Assembly (NCBI RefSeq): GCF_900120375.1
Contig: NZ_LT635480.1
Coordinates: 1,680,840-1,744,839, forward strand
Reading direction: 5' to 3'
DNA: 64,000 nt
DNA from: Ndongobacter massiliensis
GTDB lineage: Bacteria > Bacillota > Clostridia > Tissierellales > Peptoniphilaceae
Under the pieces are notes generated by a model. The model made no database searches and was not told the origin of the DNA. It saw only the letters and a list, made by a program, of their open reading frames with translations. The position numbers and the translations under genes are program-made. The number at the start of each line of letters is the position of its first letter. Positions within the stretch are counted from its first letter, which is position 1. Shown here in pieces: positions 36,095-44,118 of the stretch.

Positions 36095-37018
36095 TTAGGT
36101 ATAAACCTGACGGGTTAAATCCAGCAATAATCGCATCCATTCGTTCAGTATAAAACTTTTCCGATAAACGGCTGCGAATGAGAACAATTCTTTTGAATGG
36201 GAAATGGAGAAGTATTCCAAGTTTCGAGGCAAGAATTTTACTTTGGCGCCGGCTTCCGGCATAAAGGTAAAGGACATTGTATTTGATACCATATTTAGCG
36301 CGGTAGCCATGTTTTCCGTTCGCCAAACACTTTTTGGCGTTAGATTATTGGTAGAAAATATTCGCTCCGTGGCCAGCGTCATGTTTTGTCCCGGCATCAA
36401 GGATATGAAATCTTCATTTTTCAGAAAATGAATGTCAATATTTCGGTATCCATCTATCGAGATAGGAGTGGTTTGAAGAATCTCTTGCACAATAGGATGC
36501 TCTCGATTGCCGACCAGTAAACATTTTTCATTCCACAAAATTTCTTGGTTTGTTTGAAGCGGGAAATGTGATGGAAGATTCATCAAACAAAGATCTACAC
36601 GCCCTTGGATAAGCGCCGTTTCAATTTGCATAGCCCGTCCTTCAATAATATTGATTTCAACGTGTGGATATGTTTCATGAAAACGTGGAATGATTGTTGG
36701 TAAAAGAACAGAACCACGCCACTGTGCAATACCCATCCTGATTTCACCGGAATCATCGTTCCGAATATTATTTAACTCTTTTTCAAATTGATGATCCATT
36801 GCTTCCAGGCGCTTAATAAATTCGTAATATCTGCGCCCCGCATAAGTTAATTTGAGTGGAGATGAATTGCGGTCAAAAAGTTCAATGCCAAGATTTTGTT
36901 CCAAACGACTCAGATATTTACTCATTGCAGGCTGCGATAGAAACAGAGCTTCAGCAGCTCGAGTTATGCCACCATATTCTACAATTGTTAAAAAATATTT
37001 GTAGTTATTAAAGTACAT
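36095..37018 (-). CDS. LysR-family transcriptional regulator
   Basis: A 307-residue LTTR: winged helix-turn-helix at residues 1-60 (GGITRAAEALFLSQPAMSKYL, then LEQNLGIELFDR) and a substrate-binding-like effector domain. The start at 37018 (MYFNNYKYF) has GGAGGA 5 nt upstream, so the earlier in-frame ATG at 37042 is rejected. It is divergent from the TTT transporter operon, the standard LTTR arrangement, and probably activates that operon in response to its substrate. Confidence 0.93.
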   Translation of the reverse strand: MYFNNYKYFLTIVEYGGITRAAEALFLSQPAMSKYLSRLEQNLGIELFDRNSSPLKLTYAGRRYYEFIKRLEAMDHQFEKELNNIRNDDSGEIRMGIAQWRGSVLLPTIIPRFHETYPHVEINIIEGRAMQIETALIQGRVDLCLMNLPSHFPLQTNQEILWNEKCLLVGNREHPIVQEILQTTPISIDGYRNIDIHFLKNEDFISLMPGQNMTLATERIFSTNNLTPKSVWRTENMATALNMVSNTMSFTFMPEAGAKVKFLPRNLEYFSISHSKELFSFAAVYRKSFILNEWMRLLLDLTRQVYT

Positions 37019-37052
37019 TCTAGTCCTCCGCATTCCTAACATGAAAGATTGG

Positions 37053-37108
37053 TTATATTAAGAATATAATAATTGATATTTTACAAAAAAACAAGGAAAC
37101 GTTATCTT
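37053..37108 (+). promoter_or_regulatory. LysR-type binding site and promoter of the TTT operon
   Basis: TTATATT-AAG-AATATAA (37053-37069) is a perfect inverted repeat with the short-spacer form of LTTR sites. It sits just upstream of TTTACA (37080-37085), 17-bp spacer, TATCTT (37103-37108). A site at about -50 to -65 is where LTTRs bind to activate. The leader to tctC would be near 290 nt; I see no gene in it. Confidence 0.55.
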
Positions 37109-37406
37109 AAAAGTGAACCTGACGGACAGGAAGAAAATGTGATGCAAGGAAAAGGATTGTTTATTTGAATATCACAAGGATATGCATTCATCCGCTAAAA
37201 AAACGAGTCATTTTGAAAGAGTCTCTGTCATTAAGGTAACGGCGTTAAGGAAGGTGCAGAGAAATAACAATTTGTCATGGCGCGAATTGTTAGATGAAAA
37301 AGTGTGCAAGTTCTGAAAGGCGCATGAGGAGGTGGTGCTCGAATTCCAATGTTGAAGCACAAGTCATCATTTTACTAGTAAGTTAGAAAGGAAGGAGTTA
37401 GAAAAT

Positions 37407-38453
37407 ATGAGACGATTCATTTCGACAGTGTTGATATTGGTTATGGTGTTTGGTTTGGCAGCTTGTGGTGGGAAAGAAACGCAAGAGAATCCTCCTGCAG
37501 AGTCTTCAGAGAATACCCAGTCTGAAGAGGCTAATGCGGAAAAAACAGATTATCCGACAAAAACGATCACTCTTTATTGTGGATATTCAGCTGGGGGTGG
37601 TTCCGATGTTATATGTCGCGTTTTATCAGAAAAGCTCACAAAATATTTAGGGCAGACCGTTATCGTAGAAAATGTTACCGGTTCCGGTGGATGGGTTCTG
37701 TGGTCTCAGATGTTTGCAGAAAAAAATCCTGATGGATACAGTATTTATCTGGTAAATACGCCAAACTATAATCTTGGCGCCTATGACTTAGCAAATCCGC
37801 GTGAATATACCTATGAGGATGCAGATTTACTTTGTAACTGGGTTTCGGACTATAACGCCATTGGTATCCGCAAAGATGAAACGCGGTATACGGATTGGGA
37901 TAGCTTTGTTGCGTATTGGAAAGAAAATCCTCTTGTAAGCTCTGCATCTGCTGTTGGAGTCATGAGTGATGATGCGACCTTAGTGGATCGTTTGTGTAAT
38001 TATTATAAGACTGAAGTTTCTATGTTACAGACCAATGGCGCCAGTGATAATCAAGCCATGCTGTTGAGTGGTAGTACTGATTTTATGGTGGGAAATGTGT
38101 CTGAAATGGCGAATGCTCATCTGAATGGTGAGTACAAACTCATCTGTGTCTTTGCGCCGGAACGGGATAAGTTTGTTAGTGATGTCCCGACTTTCAAAGA
38201 ACTTACAGGGGAAGAAATGATTGGCGATTCTTCTCGCGGTTTTGCATTGCCGAAGGGTGTGGATCCTGCTATTCGCGAGATTATTATGGAGGCTTTGCGG
38301 GAGACAATCAATGATCCGGAAACCATGAAACAAATGGATTCCATATATACACCTGTCAATTATGTGGAAGGAGATGCTTATTACGAGCTCATGCAGAATC
38401 GTTTAGAGGCGGCTTTGAAAGCTTATGGTAGAGAGGGCGAGTTAAAGAAATAA
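37407..38453 (+). CDS. tctC: Tripartite tricarboxylate transporter substrate-binding lipoprotein
   Basis: A 348-residue extracytoplasmic binding protein (Bug/TctC family). The lipoprotein signal ends at FGLAAC, followed by an acidic linker (EETQENPPAESSE-like). The mature start has YPTKTITLYCGYSAGGGSDV, the Bug-family N-terminal pattern, with NVTGSGGWVLWS and an LPKGVDPAIRE region near the end. It captures a carboxylate for TctAB. SD GAAGGAG. First gene of the LysR-linked operon. Confidence 0.92.
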   Translation: MRRFISTVLILVMVFGLAACGGKETQENPPAESSENTQSEEANAEKTDYPTKTITLYCGYSAGGGSDVICRVLSEKLTKYLGQTVIVENVTGSGGWVLWSQMFAEKNPDGYSIYLVNTPNYNLGAYDLANPREYTYEDADLLCNWVSDYNAIGIRKDETRYTDWDSFVAYWKENPLVSSASAVGVMSDDATLVDRLCNYYKTEVSMLQTNGASDNQAMLLSGSTDFMVGNVSEMANAHLNGEYKLICVFAPERDKFVSDVPTFKELTGEEMIGDSSRGFALPKGVDPAIREIIMEALRETINDPETMKQMDSIYTPVNYVEGDAYYELMQNRLEAALKAYGREGELKK

Positions 38454-38485
38454 TTTTCTATGTAACGGGACGCCCGGTGATATAG

Positions 38486-38517
38486 GCCGCCGCTTACCGC
38501 AATAGGCGGCGGCTTTT
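38486..38517 (+). terminator. Attenuator-type hairpin between tctC and tctB
   Basis: GCCGCCGC (38486-38493) pairs with GCGGCGGC (38506-38513), followed by TTTT. A partial terminator here would keep binding protein in excess over the membrane subunits, as is common in such operons. Confidence 0.75.
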
Positions 38518-38559
38518 AAACTTACACTTAGAAATCTGGCGAAGGAAGGAGGTTTTCAA

Positions 38560-39003
38560 ATGAGTGCCAAAGCAAAGCAAGATCTTATTATTACGGTTGT
38601 TATTTATCTTGGGTCTGGTTTTTTGCTTGCATTAACAGGGAGTATGTTGCCTGATGCAGCGCTATTTCCTCGAATGATTTTAATTCTTGTATTATTCTTA
38701 AATACGTTAAATGCAGCTATAACGATCAAAAAAGATATGGGGTTGAGAAGGAAAAACACCTTTGAGCCAAGTATGCTCACTTTTGAGACTGCGAAATTTC
38801 CGCTACTTGTTTTTTTGGCAACGGTTGCTTATGTAGTAGTGTTTTCTTTTACCAACTACTTTATTTCTACCGCCATTATGCTGGTAGCTTTTATGTTGGT
38901 GGAGAAAGTCAAAATAAAGTGGATCGCACTAATTACAGTCGTTTATCTAGCATTTATTTACTATCTGTTTGTTGTTCAATTATCGGTACAACTTATACGT
39001 TGA
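38560..39003 (+). CDS. tctB: Tripartite tricarboxylate transporter small membrane subunit
   Basis: A 147-residue protein with four hydrophobic segments, matching the TctB family (ITVVIYLGSGFLLALTG, LFPRMILILVLFL, PLLVFLATVAYVVVF). Forms the membrane complex with TctA. SD AAGGAGG. 18 bp before tctA. Confidence 0.88.
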   Translation: MSAKAKQDLIITVVIYLGSGFLLALTGSMLPDAALFPRMILILVLFLNTLNAAITIKKDMGLRRKNTFEPSMLTFETAKFPLLVFLATVAYVVVFSFTNYFISTAIMLVAFMLVEKVKIKWIALITVVYLAFIYYLFVVQLSVQLIR

Positions 39004-39021
39004 GAAAGGAGGGTTAAAAGA

Positions 39022-40554
39022 ATGTTCGCTTCTGCCTTACAAACTTTATTAACACCGGAAGTCCTAATTGCTCTTTTTATAGGTGTAGTAGGCGGCATGA
39101 TCATTGGCGCGATGCCGGGCCTCAGCGCCAGCATGGCTGTGGCTCTGTTGATTCCGGTAACATACAGCATGGGCGCAGCCGCGGGCTTAGTGATGCTTAC
39201 AGCCGTATATACTTCAGCGATTTATGGGGGATCAATTACGGCCTGTCTATTACATACACCGGGCACTCCTTCATCGGCTGCAACAGCTATGGATGGATAT
39301 GCACTTACTAAGCAAGGCAAAGGATTGAAGGCAATTGGTGTTGCTACACTTTGTTCTATGATCGGCGGAACGATCAGCGCTTTTTGCTTATTATTTATTG
39401 CTCCACCACTTTCCAAGGTAGTTCTCAGCTTCAGCTCGTTGGAGTATTTTCTTCTCGCTGTTTTTGGGCTTACAATTATTGGCAGTGTAGCCAGTGATAA
39501 TATGGTAAAAGGATTATTGAGTGGCTGCCTAGGTATTTTAGTAGGGATCATCGGCATTGATATTTTTAGCGGAACCCCACGCTTCACTTTTGGAAGTATT
39601 AATTTGGAATCGGGCATACAACTGGTGCCGGCTATGATAGGGTTATTTTCTCTCTCACAAGTAATGATATCTATCGAAGATATTGTCAAAGGAAACAACC
39701 GTATTCTTGACAAAAATGCCACACATCTTAGCGGGGAAATGCTCCCCAATCGACGTGAGTTAAAAAGTTTAATGCCGACGATTCTTCAATCCTCTATTAT
39801 TGGCGTTTTAGTGGGAATTCTGCCGGGTGCCGGCGGTGATATTGGAAGTTGGATTTCTTATAATACGGCAAAGAAGACCTCCAAGCACCCCGAAAAATTT
39901 GGGCATGGTTCTATAGAGGGGGTTGCCGCCTCAGAAGCTGCGAATAATGCGGTAACGGGTGGTGCTCTCATTCCCATGTTGACGTTGGGGATTCCAGGCT
40001 CTGGAGTGACTGCGATTATGTTGGGTGGCTTAATGATTAAAGGGCTGAATCCTGGCTACAAACTATTTGCGGAATCGGGATCAATAACATATTGCATAAT
40101 CTTTGGATTTTTACTGGCAAATATCCTGATGGGGCTTATCGGTATATTGATTGCAAAGCAAGTTGTTAAAATTAGTGTTGTTCCTATGACAATCCTTTGT
40201 CCCGTCATTTTAGCATTATCATTGATTGGGGCCTATGCAATTCGCCTGAATATATTTGATGTATACGTCATGTTGGCGTTTGGTCTTCTGGGGTACTTTA
40301 TGCGCAAATTTGATTTTGCAACGGCTCCGGTTGTCCTTGGTATGATCTTAGGACCGATGGCTGAGAAAAACTGGCGGCAAGCTATTGTACTTTTTCGCGG
40401 AGATGCATTAGGTTACTTCTTCTCTCGTCCTATTTCAATCGTGTTGGCAATTTTAACTATAGGAGCACTTTTCTTCCCGATCATTGTCAGAATTATCAAA
40501 AAGAAAGCGAGTCCGTCTGCTGACACATTAGAAAACACTGCAAGGGAAGACTGA
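39022..40554 (+). CDS. tctA: Tripartite tricarboxylate transporter large membrane subunit
   Basis: A 510-residue polytopic protein of the TctA family with the hallmark repeats GAMPGLSASMAVALLIPVT, YGGSITACLLHTPGTPSSA and GILPGAGGDIGSWISY. It uses the ion gradient to import the carboxylate delivered by TctC. SD AAAGGAGG. All three TTT parts are present and intact, so the transporter should be functional. Confidence 0.95.
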   Translation: MFASALQTLLTPEVLIALFIGVVGGMIIGAMPGLSASMAVALLIPVTYSMGAAAGLVMLTAVYTSAIYGGSITACLLHTPGTPSSAATAMDGYALTKQGKGLKAIGVATLCSMIGGTISAFCLLFIAPPLSKVVLSFSSLEYFLLAVFGLTIIGSVASDNMVKGLLSGCLGILVGIIGIDIFSGTPRFTFGSINLESGIQLVPAMIGLFSLSQVMISIEDIVKGNNRILDKNATHLSGEMLPNRRELKSLMPTILQSSIIGVLVGILPGAGGDIGSWISYNTAKKTSKHPEKFGHGSIEGVAASEAANNAVTGGALIPMLTLGIPGSGVTAIMLGGLMIKGLNPGYKLFAESGSITYCIIFGFLLANILMGLIGILIAKQVVKISVVPMTILCPVILALSLIGAYAIRLNIFDVYVMLAFGLLGYFMRKFDFATAPVVLGMILGPMAEKNWRQAIVLFRGDALGYFFSRPISIVLAILTIGALFFPIIVRIIKKKASPSADTLENTARED

Positions 40555-40585
40555 AGGTTGAGGATTAATCTAAAGGAAGAGTGAA

Positions 40586-41629
40586 ATGAAAGCTATTGTT
40601 TTAGACAAAGATTATGGAAGTGTCTCTAAAAAAGAACTTGAGCAAGTCCGAACAGCATACGCTAAGGCGGGCATTGAAATGATGCTATTGAGCTACGAAG
40701 TTACTACGGCTCAACAAAAAGAACCTACCGAAGAGGAGATTATTTCTGGATGTAAGGGGTTTGAGATTCTTTTAGCTACAGGAAATCCACCATTGACGCG
40801 TCGGGTATTAGAAGCATTGCCGGAAGTAAGATTTATACAGCGCTTCGGAGCGGGTGTAAACAGTATAGACTTGAAGGCGGCTACGGACTTGGGCATCATT
40901 GTTTTAAATTTACCCGGCTTTTGTGCGAAAGAGTTAGCAGATGTAGCTACCGCTATGATTATGAGTTTAATTCGGAATGTCAGTTACTATGATCGGGAGG
41001 TTCGTAAAGGAAATTGGCCGAAGTGTCAATATTTTCTTCCTCCGGATGTGCGAGAGCTCACGCTTGGTCTGTACGGATTTGGACAGGGCGGGCGCTATCT
41101 GCACGATATATTTTTTAATGGTTTTGGAACGAAAATTATTGCTTGTGACCCCTATGTCTCTTCAGAGGTAAAGGCGTGTTATCCGGATGTTGAATTTGTT
41201 TCCTTTGAGGAGCTAGCTGTGAAGAGTGACATTATTTCGATTCACGTGGTTTTGACGCCTGAAACTACCCATGTATTCAATCGATCCGTGTTTGAAAAAA
41301 TGAAAAATAGTGCCATGATCATTAACACAAGCCGCGGCGCTGTGATTGATACCGATGATCTCATTTGGGCTTTAGAGAACGGTGAGATTCGTTATGCAGG
41401 CTTAGATACGGTGGAGCATGAACCATTGCCACAGAATGATCCACTGAAGAGTATGGATAATGTCATTATAAATCCGCACTGTGGGAGTTACGGCATAGGC
41501 AGTAAAAAAACACAAATTTCAATGGTCTGTGAGTTAATTCCCAAGGCGGTTGCCGAAGGAAAACTGTCCGGTCGCTGTGTCGCGAATCGAGAAGTTGTTA
41601 GCAAAAATCTTGAATATACCATTATTTGA
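40586..41629 (+). CDS. D-isomer-specific 2-hydroxyacid dehydrogenase
   Basis: A 347-residue NAD(P)-dependent dehydrogenase of the PGDH/formate dehydrogenase-like family. Substrate-domain RFGAGVNSIDLKAA, nucleotide loop GLYGFGQGGRYLHDI, catalytic Arg in INTSRGAVID, Glu in DTVEHEPLP, and His in NPHCGSYG, where the usual GxHxA pattern ends differently. It should interconvert a 2-hydroxy and a 2-oxo acid. It sits in the TTT operon, so the imported compound or a breakdown product is the likely substrate. Confidence 0.9.
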   Translation: MKAIVLDKDYGSVSKKELEQVRTAYAKAGIEMMLLSYEVTTAQQKEPTEEEIISGCKGFEILLATGNPPLTRRVLEALPEVRFIQRFGAGVNSIDLKAATDLGIIVLNLPGFCAKELADVATAMIMSLIRNVSYYDREVRKGNWPKCQYFLPPDVRELTLGLYGFGQGGRYLHDIFFNGFGTKIIACDPYVSSEVKACYPDVEFVSFEELAVKSDIISIHVVLTPETTHVFNRSVFEKMKNSAMIINTSRGAVIDTDDLIWALENGEIRYAGLDTVEHEPLPQNDPLKSMDNVIINPHCGSYGIGSKKTQISMVCELIPKAVAEGKLSGRCVANREVVSKNLEYTII

Positions 41630-41665
41630 GAAATCTTAAAATTTAAAAGTGAAAAGGAGAGTATT

Positions 41666-42346
41666 ATGTCAGTCGGATGCAAAATTATCAAGGATTTCAA
41701 ACGTCCGGAACCGGAATTGGTAGCACGCTTTAAAGGGATGCCCGTTGCCAATATCGACGACAATATGGGGAGAATTGCGGCAGTCAGTTCTACAATTGAA
41801 CCGATTGGTTATAAAGGACAGATGCTGGGGACTGCGTTTACGGTCCGTGTTCCACAAGGGGACAACCTTATGTTTCATGTCGCGATGGATCTGGCTAAGC
41901 CCGGTGATGTCATTGTTATTGATGCGGGTGGATTTACCGAACGTGCTATTTTGGGTGAGTTGATGTCTGCATATTGTCGTTCTCGGGGAATTGTGGGCAT
42001 TGTATGTGATGGTGCGATTCGTGACCGAAATAGCATTGCAAAGATGGAGAATTTTCATGTTTACGCATGTGCTGCAACCCCCAATGGGCCCTATAAAAAT
42101 GGTCCCGGAGAGATTAATGTTCCAATTGTCGTAGGAGGCAAGTTAGTCAGACCTGGAGATATTATCGTCGGCGACGATGACGGCGTGGTTATTATTAACC
42201 CGGTTGACGCTGTACAATTGGCTATCGCCACTGAAGCTGTTGAGAAAAAAGAGGCGACGATCTTGGAGAACATTATCAATGAGGGTACTTATATACGCCC
42301 ATGGGTAAATGAAAAACTTAAGGAAATAGGTTGTGAGATTCTTTGA
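41666..42346 (+). CDS. RraA / HMG-aldolase-like family protein
   Basis: A 226-residue member of the RraA-like family, which includes 4-hydroxy-4-methyl-2-oxoglutarate/4-carboxy-4-hydroxy-2-oxoadipate aldolases and oxaloacetate decarboxylases. Key motifs: NIDDNMGRI near the N-terminus, GELMSAYCRSRGIVGIVCDG and AIRDRNSIA, giving the Gly-Glu loop and the Arg-Asp pair used for metal and pyruvate-enolate binding in the aldolases. Operon context (carboxylate import, two dehydrogenases) favours the aldolase/decarboxylase role over RNase E inhibition. SD AAAGGAG. Confidence 0.85.
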   Translation: MSVGCKIIKDFKRPEPELVARFKGMPVANIDDNMGRIAAVSSTIEPIGYKGQMLGTAFTVRVPQGDNLMFHVAMDLAKPGDVIVIDAGGFTERAILGELMSAYCRSRGIVGIVCDGAIRDRNSIAKMENFHVYACAATPNGPYKNGPGEINVPIVVGGKLVRPGDIIVGDDDGVVIINPVDAVQLAIATEAVEKKEATILENIINEGTYIRPWVNEKLKEIGCEIL

Positions 42347-42435
42347 AGAGAAACGGCCATTTTTTAATGGCTTTCTATAAAGTAATGTTTTTTCATGACT
42401 GAGCGGGGAATATCAATAGAAAAAAGGTTTAGGCG

Positions 42436-43479
42436 ATGCGATATAATTACAAAAAATTACAGACGTTTGGCACGCAGGTAATGGTTCAAGCAGGTTTAGA
42501 ACCAAGTGAGGCTGCTCTTTTAACAGAAAGCCTTTTGTATGCGGATAGTCGAGGCATCAGTTCGCATGGAATTTCTCGTTTAATTAATTATTCCAAGCGC
42601 GTTCAATGCCATGTGATTACTCCGGGTGCAAACGTTGAGGTTGTTAAAGAAGCCCCTTCTATCCTTGTTCTTGATGGACACAATGGAATTGGCGCAAAAA
42701 TTGCTCGTCAAGCTATCGATTTATGCATAGAGCGGGCTCAAAAGACAGGGTGTTGCGCGGCTACCGTTCGCAATGGGAATCATTTTGGTGCAGGCGCTTT
42801 TTATACAAAGTATGCCGCAGAGAAAGGAATGATTGCCTTCATCGTTGGAAATAGCGAGGCTGCTGTGGCTCCCATTGGGGGCGCAAGGGCCATGCTCGGA
42901 ACAAACCCTCTCGGAGTGGCGGTTCCAGCAAAGCGGAATGATCCCTTTGATTTGGATATGGCAACCAGTGTAGTGGCGCGAGGCAAGGTAGTTCTCGCGA
43001 AAAAAGAAGGCCGAAAAATCCCTAGGGGGTGGGCGGTAGATAAAAACGGGGTAAATACAACAGACCCGGATGAGGTATTAAATGGCGGTTGTATGTTGCC
43101 GTTTGGTGGGGCAAAGGGCTATGCGATTAGCTTATTTATTGATCTTATGTGCTCGTGTTTAGGGGGCGCACTGAATTGTCGCACAACGCCTCATTTCTGG
43201 ACAGATTACGAACACCCGCAAAATATTGGATATTTTATGATCGTGATTGATCCCAGTAAATTTTTGCCGCTCGATGAGTTTCAGAACCGCGTAGACGATG
43301 TTTTGGAAGAGTTTAAAGCTTGCCCGCCAGCTGCTGATGCGGAACGCGTGTATATTCCCGGTGAAAAAGAAGCAGAAAATCAACGAATGAGTCAAGAAAA
43401 TGGCATTGAGATTTCGGATGCTGTGGTGACGGAGCTTCGTGCAGTTGGGAAGATGTATGGTGTTGCTGTCGATTTTTAA
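42436..43479 (+). CDS. Ldh2-family (malate/L-lactate/ureidoglycolate-type) dehydrogenase
   Basis: A 347-residue NAD(P)-dependent oxidoreductase of the Ldh_2/MDH2 family, unrelated to the Rossmann-type LDHs. Conserved SSHGISRL (catalytic His), RNGNHFGAGAFY, GTNPLGVAVPA and DMATSVVARGK are present. Family members act on malate, L-lactate, 2,3-diketogulonate, ureidoglycolate or sulfolactate. It closes the TTT operon and is followed by a strong hairpin, so it probably handles the second step in breakdown of the imported hydroxy acid. Confidence 0.9.
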   Translation: MRYNYKKLQTFGTQVMVQAGLEPSEAALLTESLLYADSRGISSHGISRLINYSKRVQCHVITPGANVEVVKEAPSILVLDGHNGIGAKIARQAIDLCIERAQKTGCCAATVRNGNHFGAGAFYTKYAAEKGMIAFIVGNSEAAVAPIGGARAMLGTNPLGVAVPAKRNDPFDLDMATSVVARGKVVLAKKEGRKIPRGWAVDKNGVNTTDPDEVLNGGCMLPFGGAKGYAISLFIDLMCSCLGGALNCRTTPHFWTDYEHPQNIGYFMIVIDPSKFLPLDEFQNRVDDVLEEFKACPPAADAERVYIPGEKEAENQRMSQENGIEISDAVVTELRAVGKMYGVAVDF

Positions 43480-43519
43480 CGTACAGCATGAAAGACAATA
43501 TTTTATCGTTGTAGACTGT

Positions 43520-43554
43520 AGACAAAGTCCGAGGCATAACCTTGGACTTTGTCT
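43520..43554 (+). terminator. Terminator-like hairpin ending the TTT operon
   Basis: AGACAAAGTCC (43520-43530) pairs perfectly with GGACTTTGTCT (43544-43554), with GAGG/CCTT partly extending the stem. There is no clear T run. Confidence 0.65.
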
Positions 43555-43663
43555 GCGTTCTGGAGCACCGAATAAGCGTTTTTTGTTTTCTCACACAAGC
43601 GCGTTTTCCTTTGTGAACCGTAAACGCCCCTTCACTCGGGGCTCATTGTTATCCGGAATACTA

Positions 43664-43672
43664 TGTTATACT
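43664..43672 (+). promoter_or_regulatory. Extended -10 promoter for the MORN gene
   Basis: TG-T-TATACT (TATACT at 43667-43672), about 75 bp before the MORN gene. A TTGTTA at 43646 is only 15 bp away, so the extended -10 is the main evidence. Confidence 0.4.
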
Positions 43673-43746
43673 GATTTACAGTAAGGTGTAACTTGCACAT
43701 GAAATAGAGAAGTGTAAGATGGCTTCATAGAACTGCAGGAGAAACC

Positions 43747-44118
43747 ATGCGGATCCAATCAAGAAAAATAAATCTTGTCGGCACTTTGATTTTTATCATT
43801 GTGGCGGGAATCTATACATTTTGGCCTTCCTCCGAAAAAAAGGTGGAGAATTTTGCATTTGGGCAGGGAATGATTTATACGGGTGTTTTGGAAGAGAATC
43901 TGTTTGAGGGAGAAGGCGAGCTCGTCACGGGGCTGGGCACCTACCGCGGAGGATTTGTACAGGGAAGATTTTCCGGAAGCGGCGTTTTTGATTCCATTGA
44001 TGGCTGGATCTATTCTGCTACTTTTGTACCTCAAAAAAGCAGCGAGCAGGTGATGATTACCCTGCCGAACGACGAACAATGGGGAAAGCGCGAAGACGAA
44101 TGGATGGAACGTCCGTGA
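43747..44118 (+). CDS. Membrane-anchored MORN-repeat protein
   Basis: A 123-residue protein with one N-terminal membrane segment (LVGTLIFIIVAGIYTFW) and an extracytoplasmic part carrying about two to three MORN-type units (GQGMIYTGVLEENLFEGEG, then GTYRGGFVQGRFSGSG). MORN repeats are beta-hairpin lipid- or protein-binding modules. SD AGGAG. Its 3' end overlaps the acyltransferase gene, suggesting coupled expression and a shared envelope role. Exact function unknown. Confidence 0.8.
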   Translation: MRIQSRKINLVGTLIFIIVAGIYTFWPSSEKKVENFAFGQGMIYTGVLEENLFEGEGELVTGLGTYRGGFVQGRFSGSGVFDSIDGWIYSATFVPQKSSEQVMITLPNDEQWGKREDEWMERP

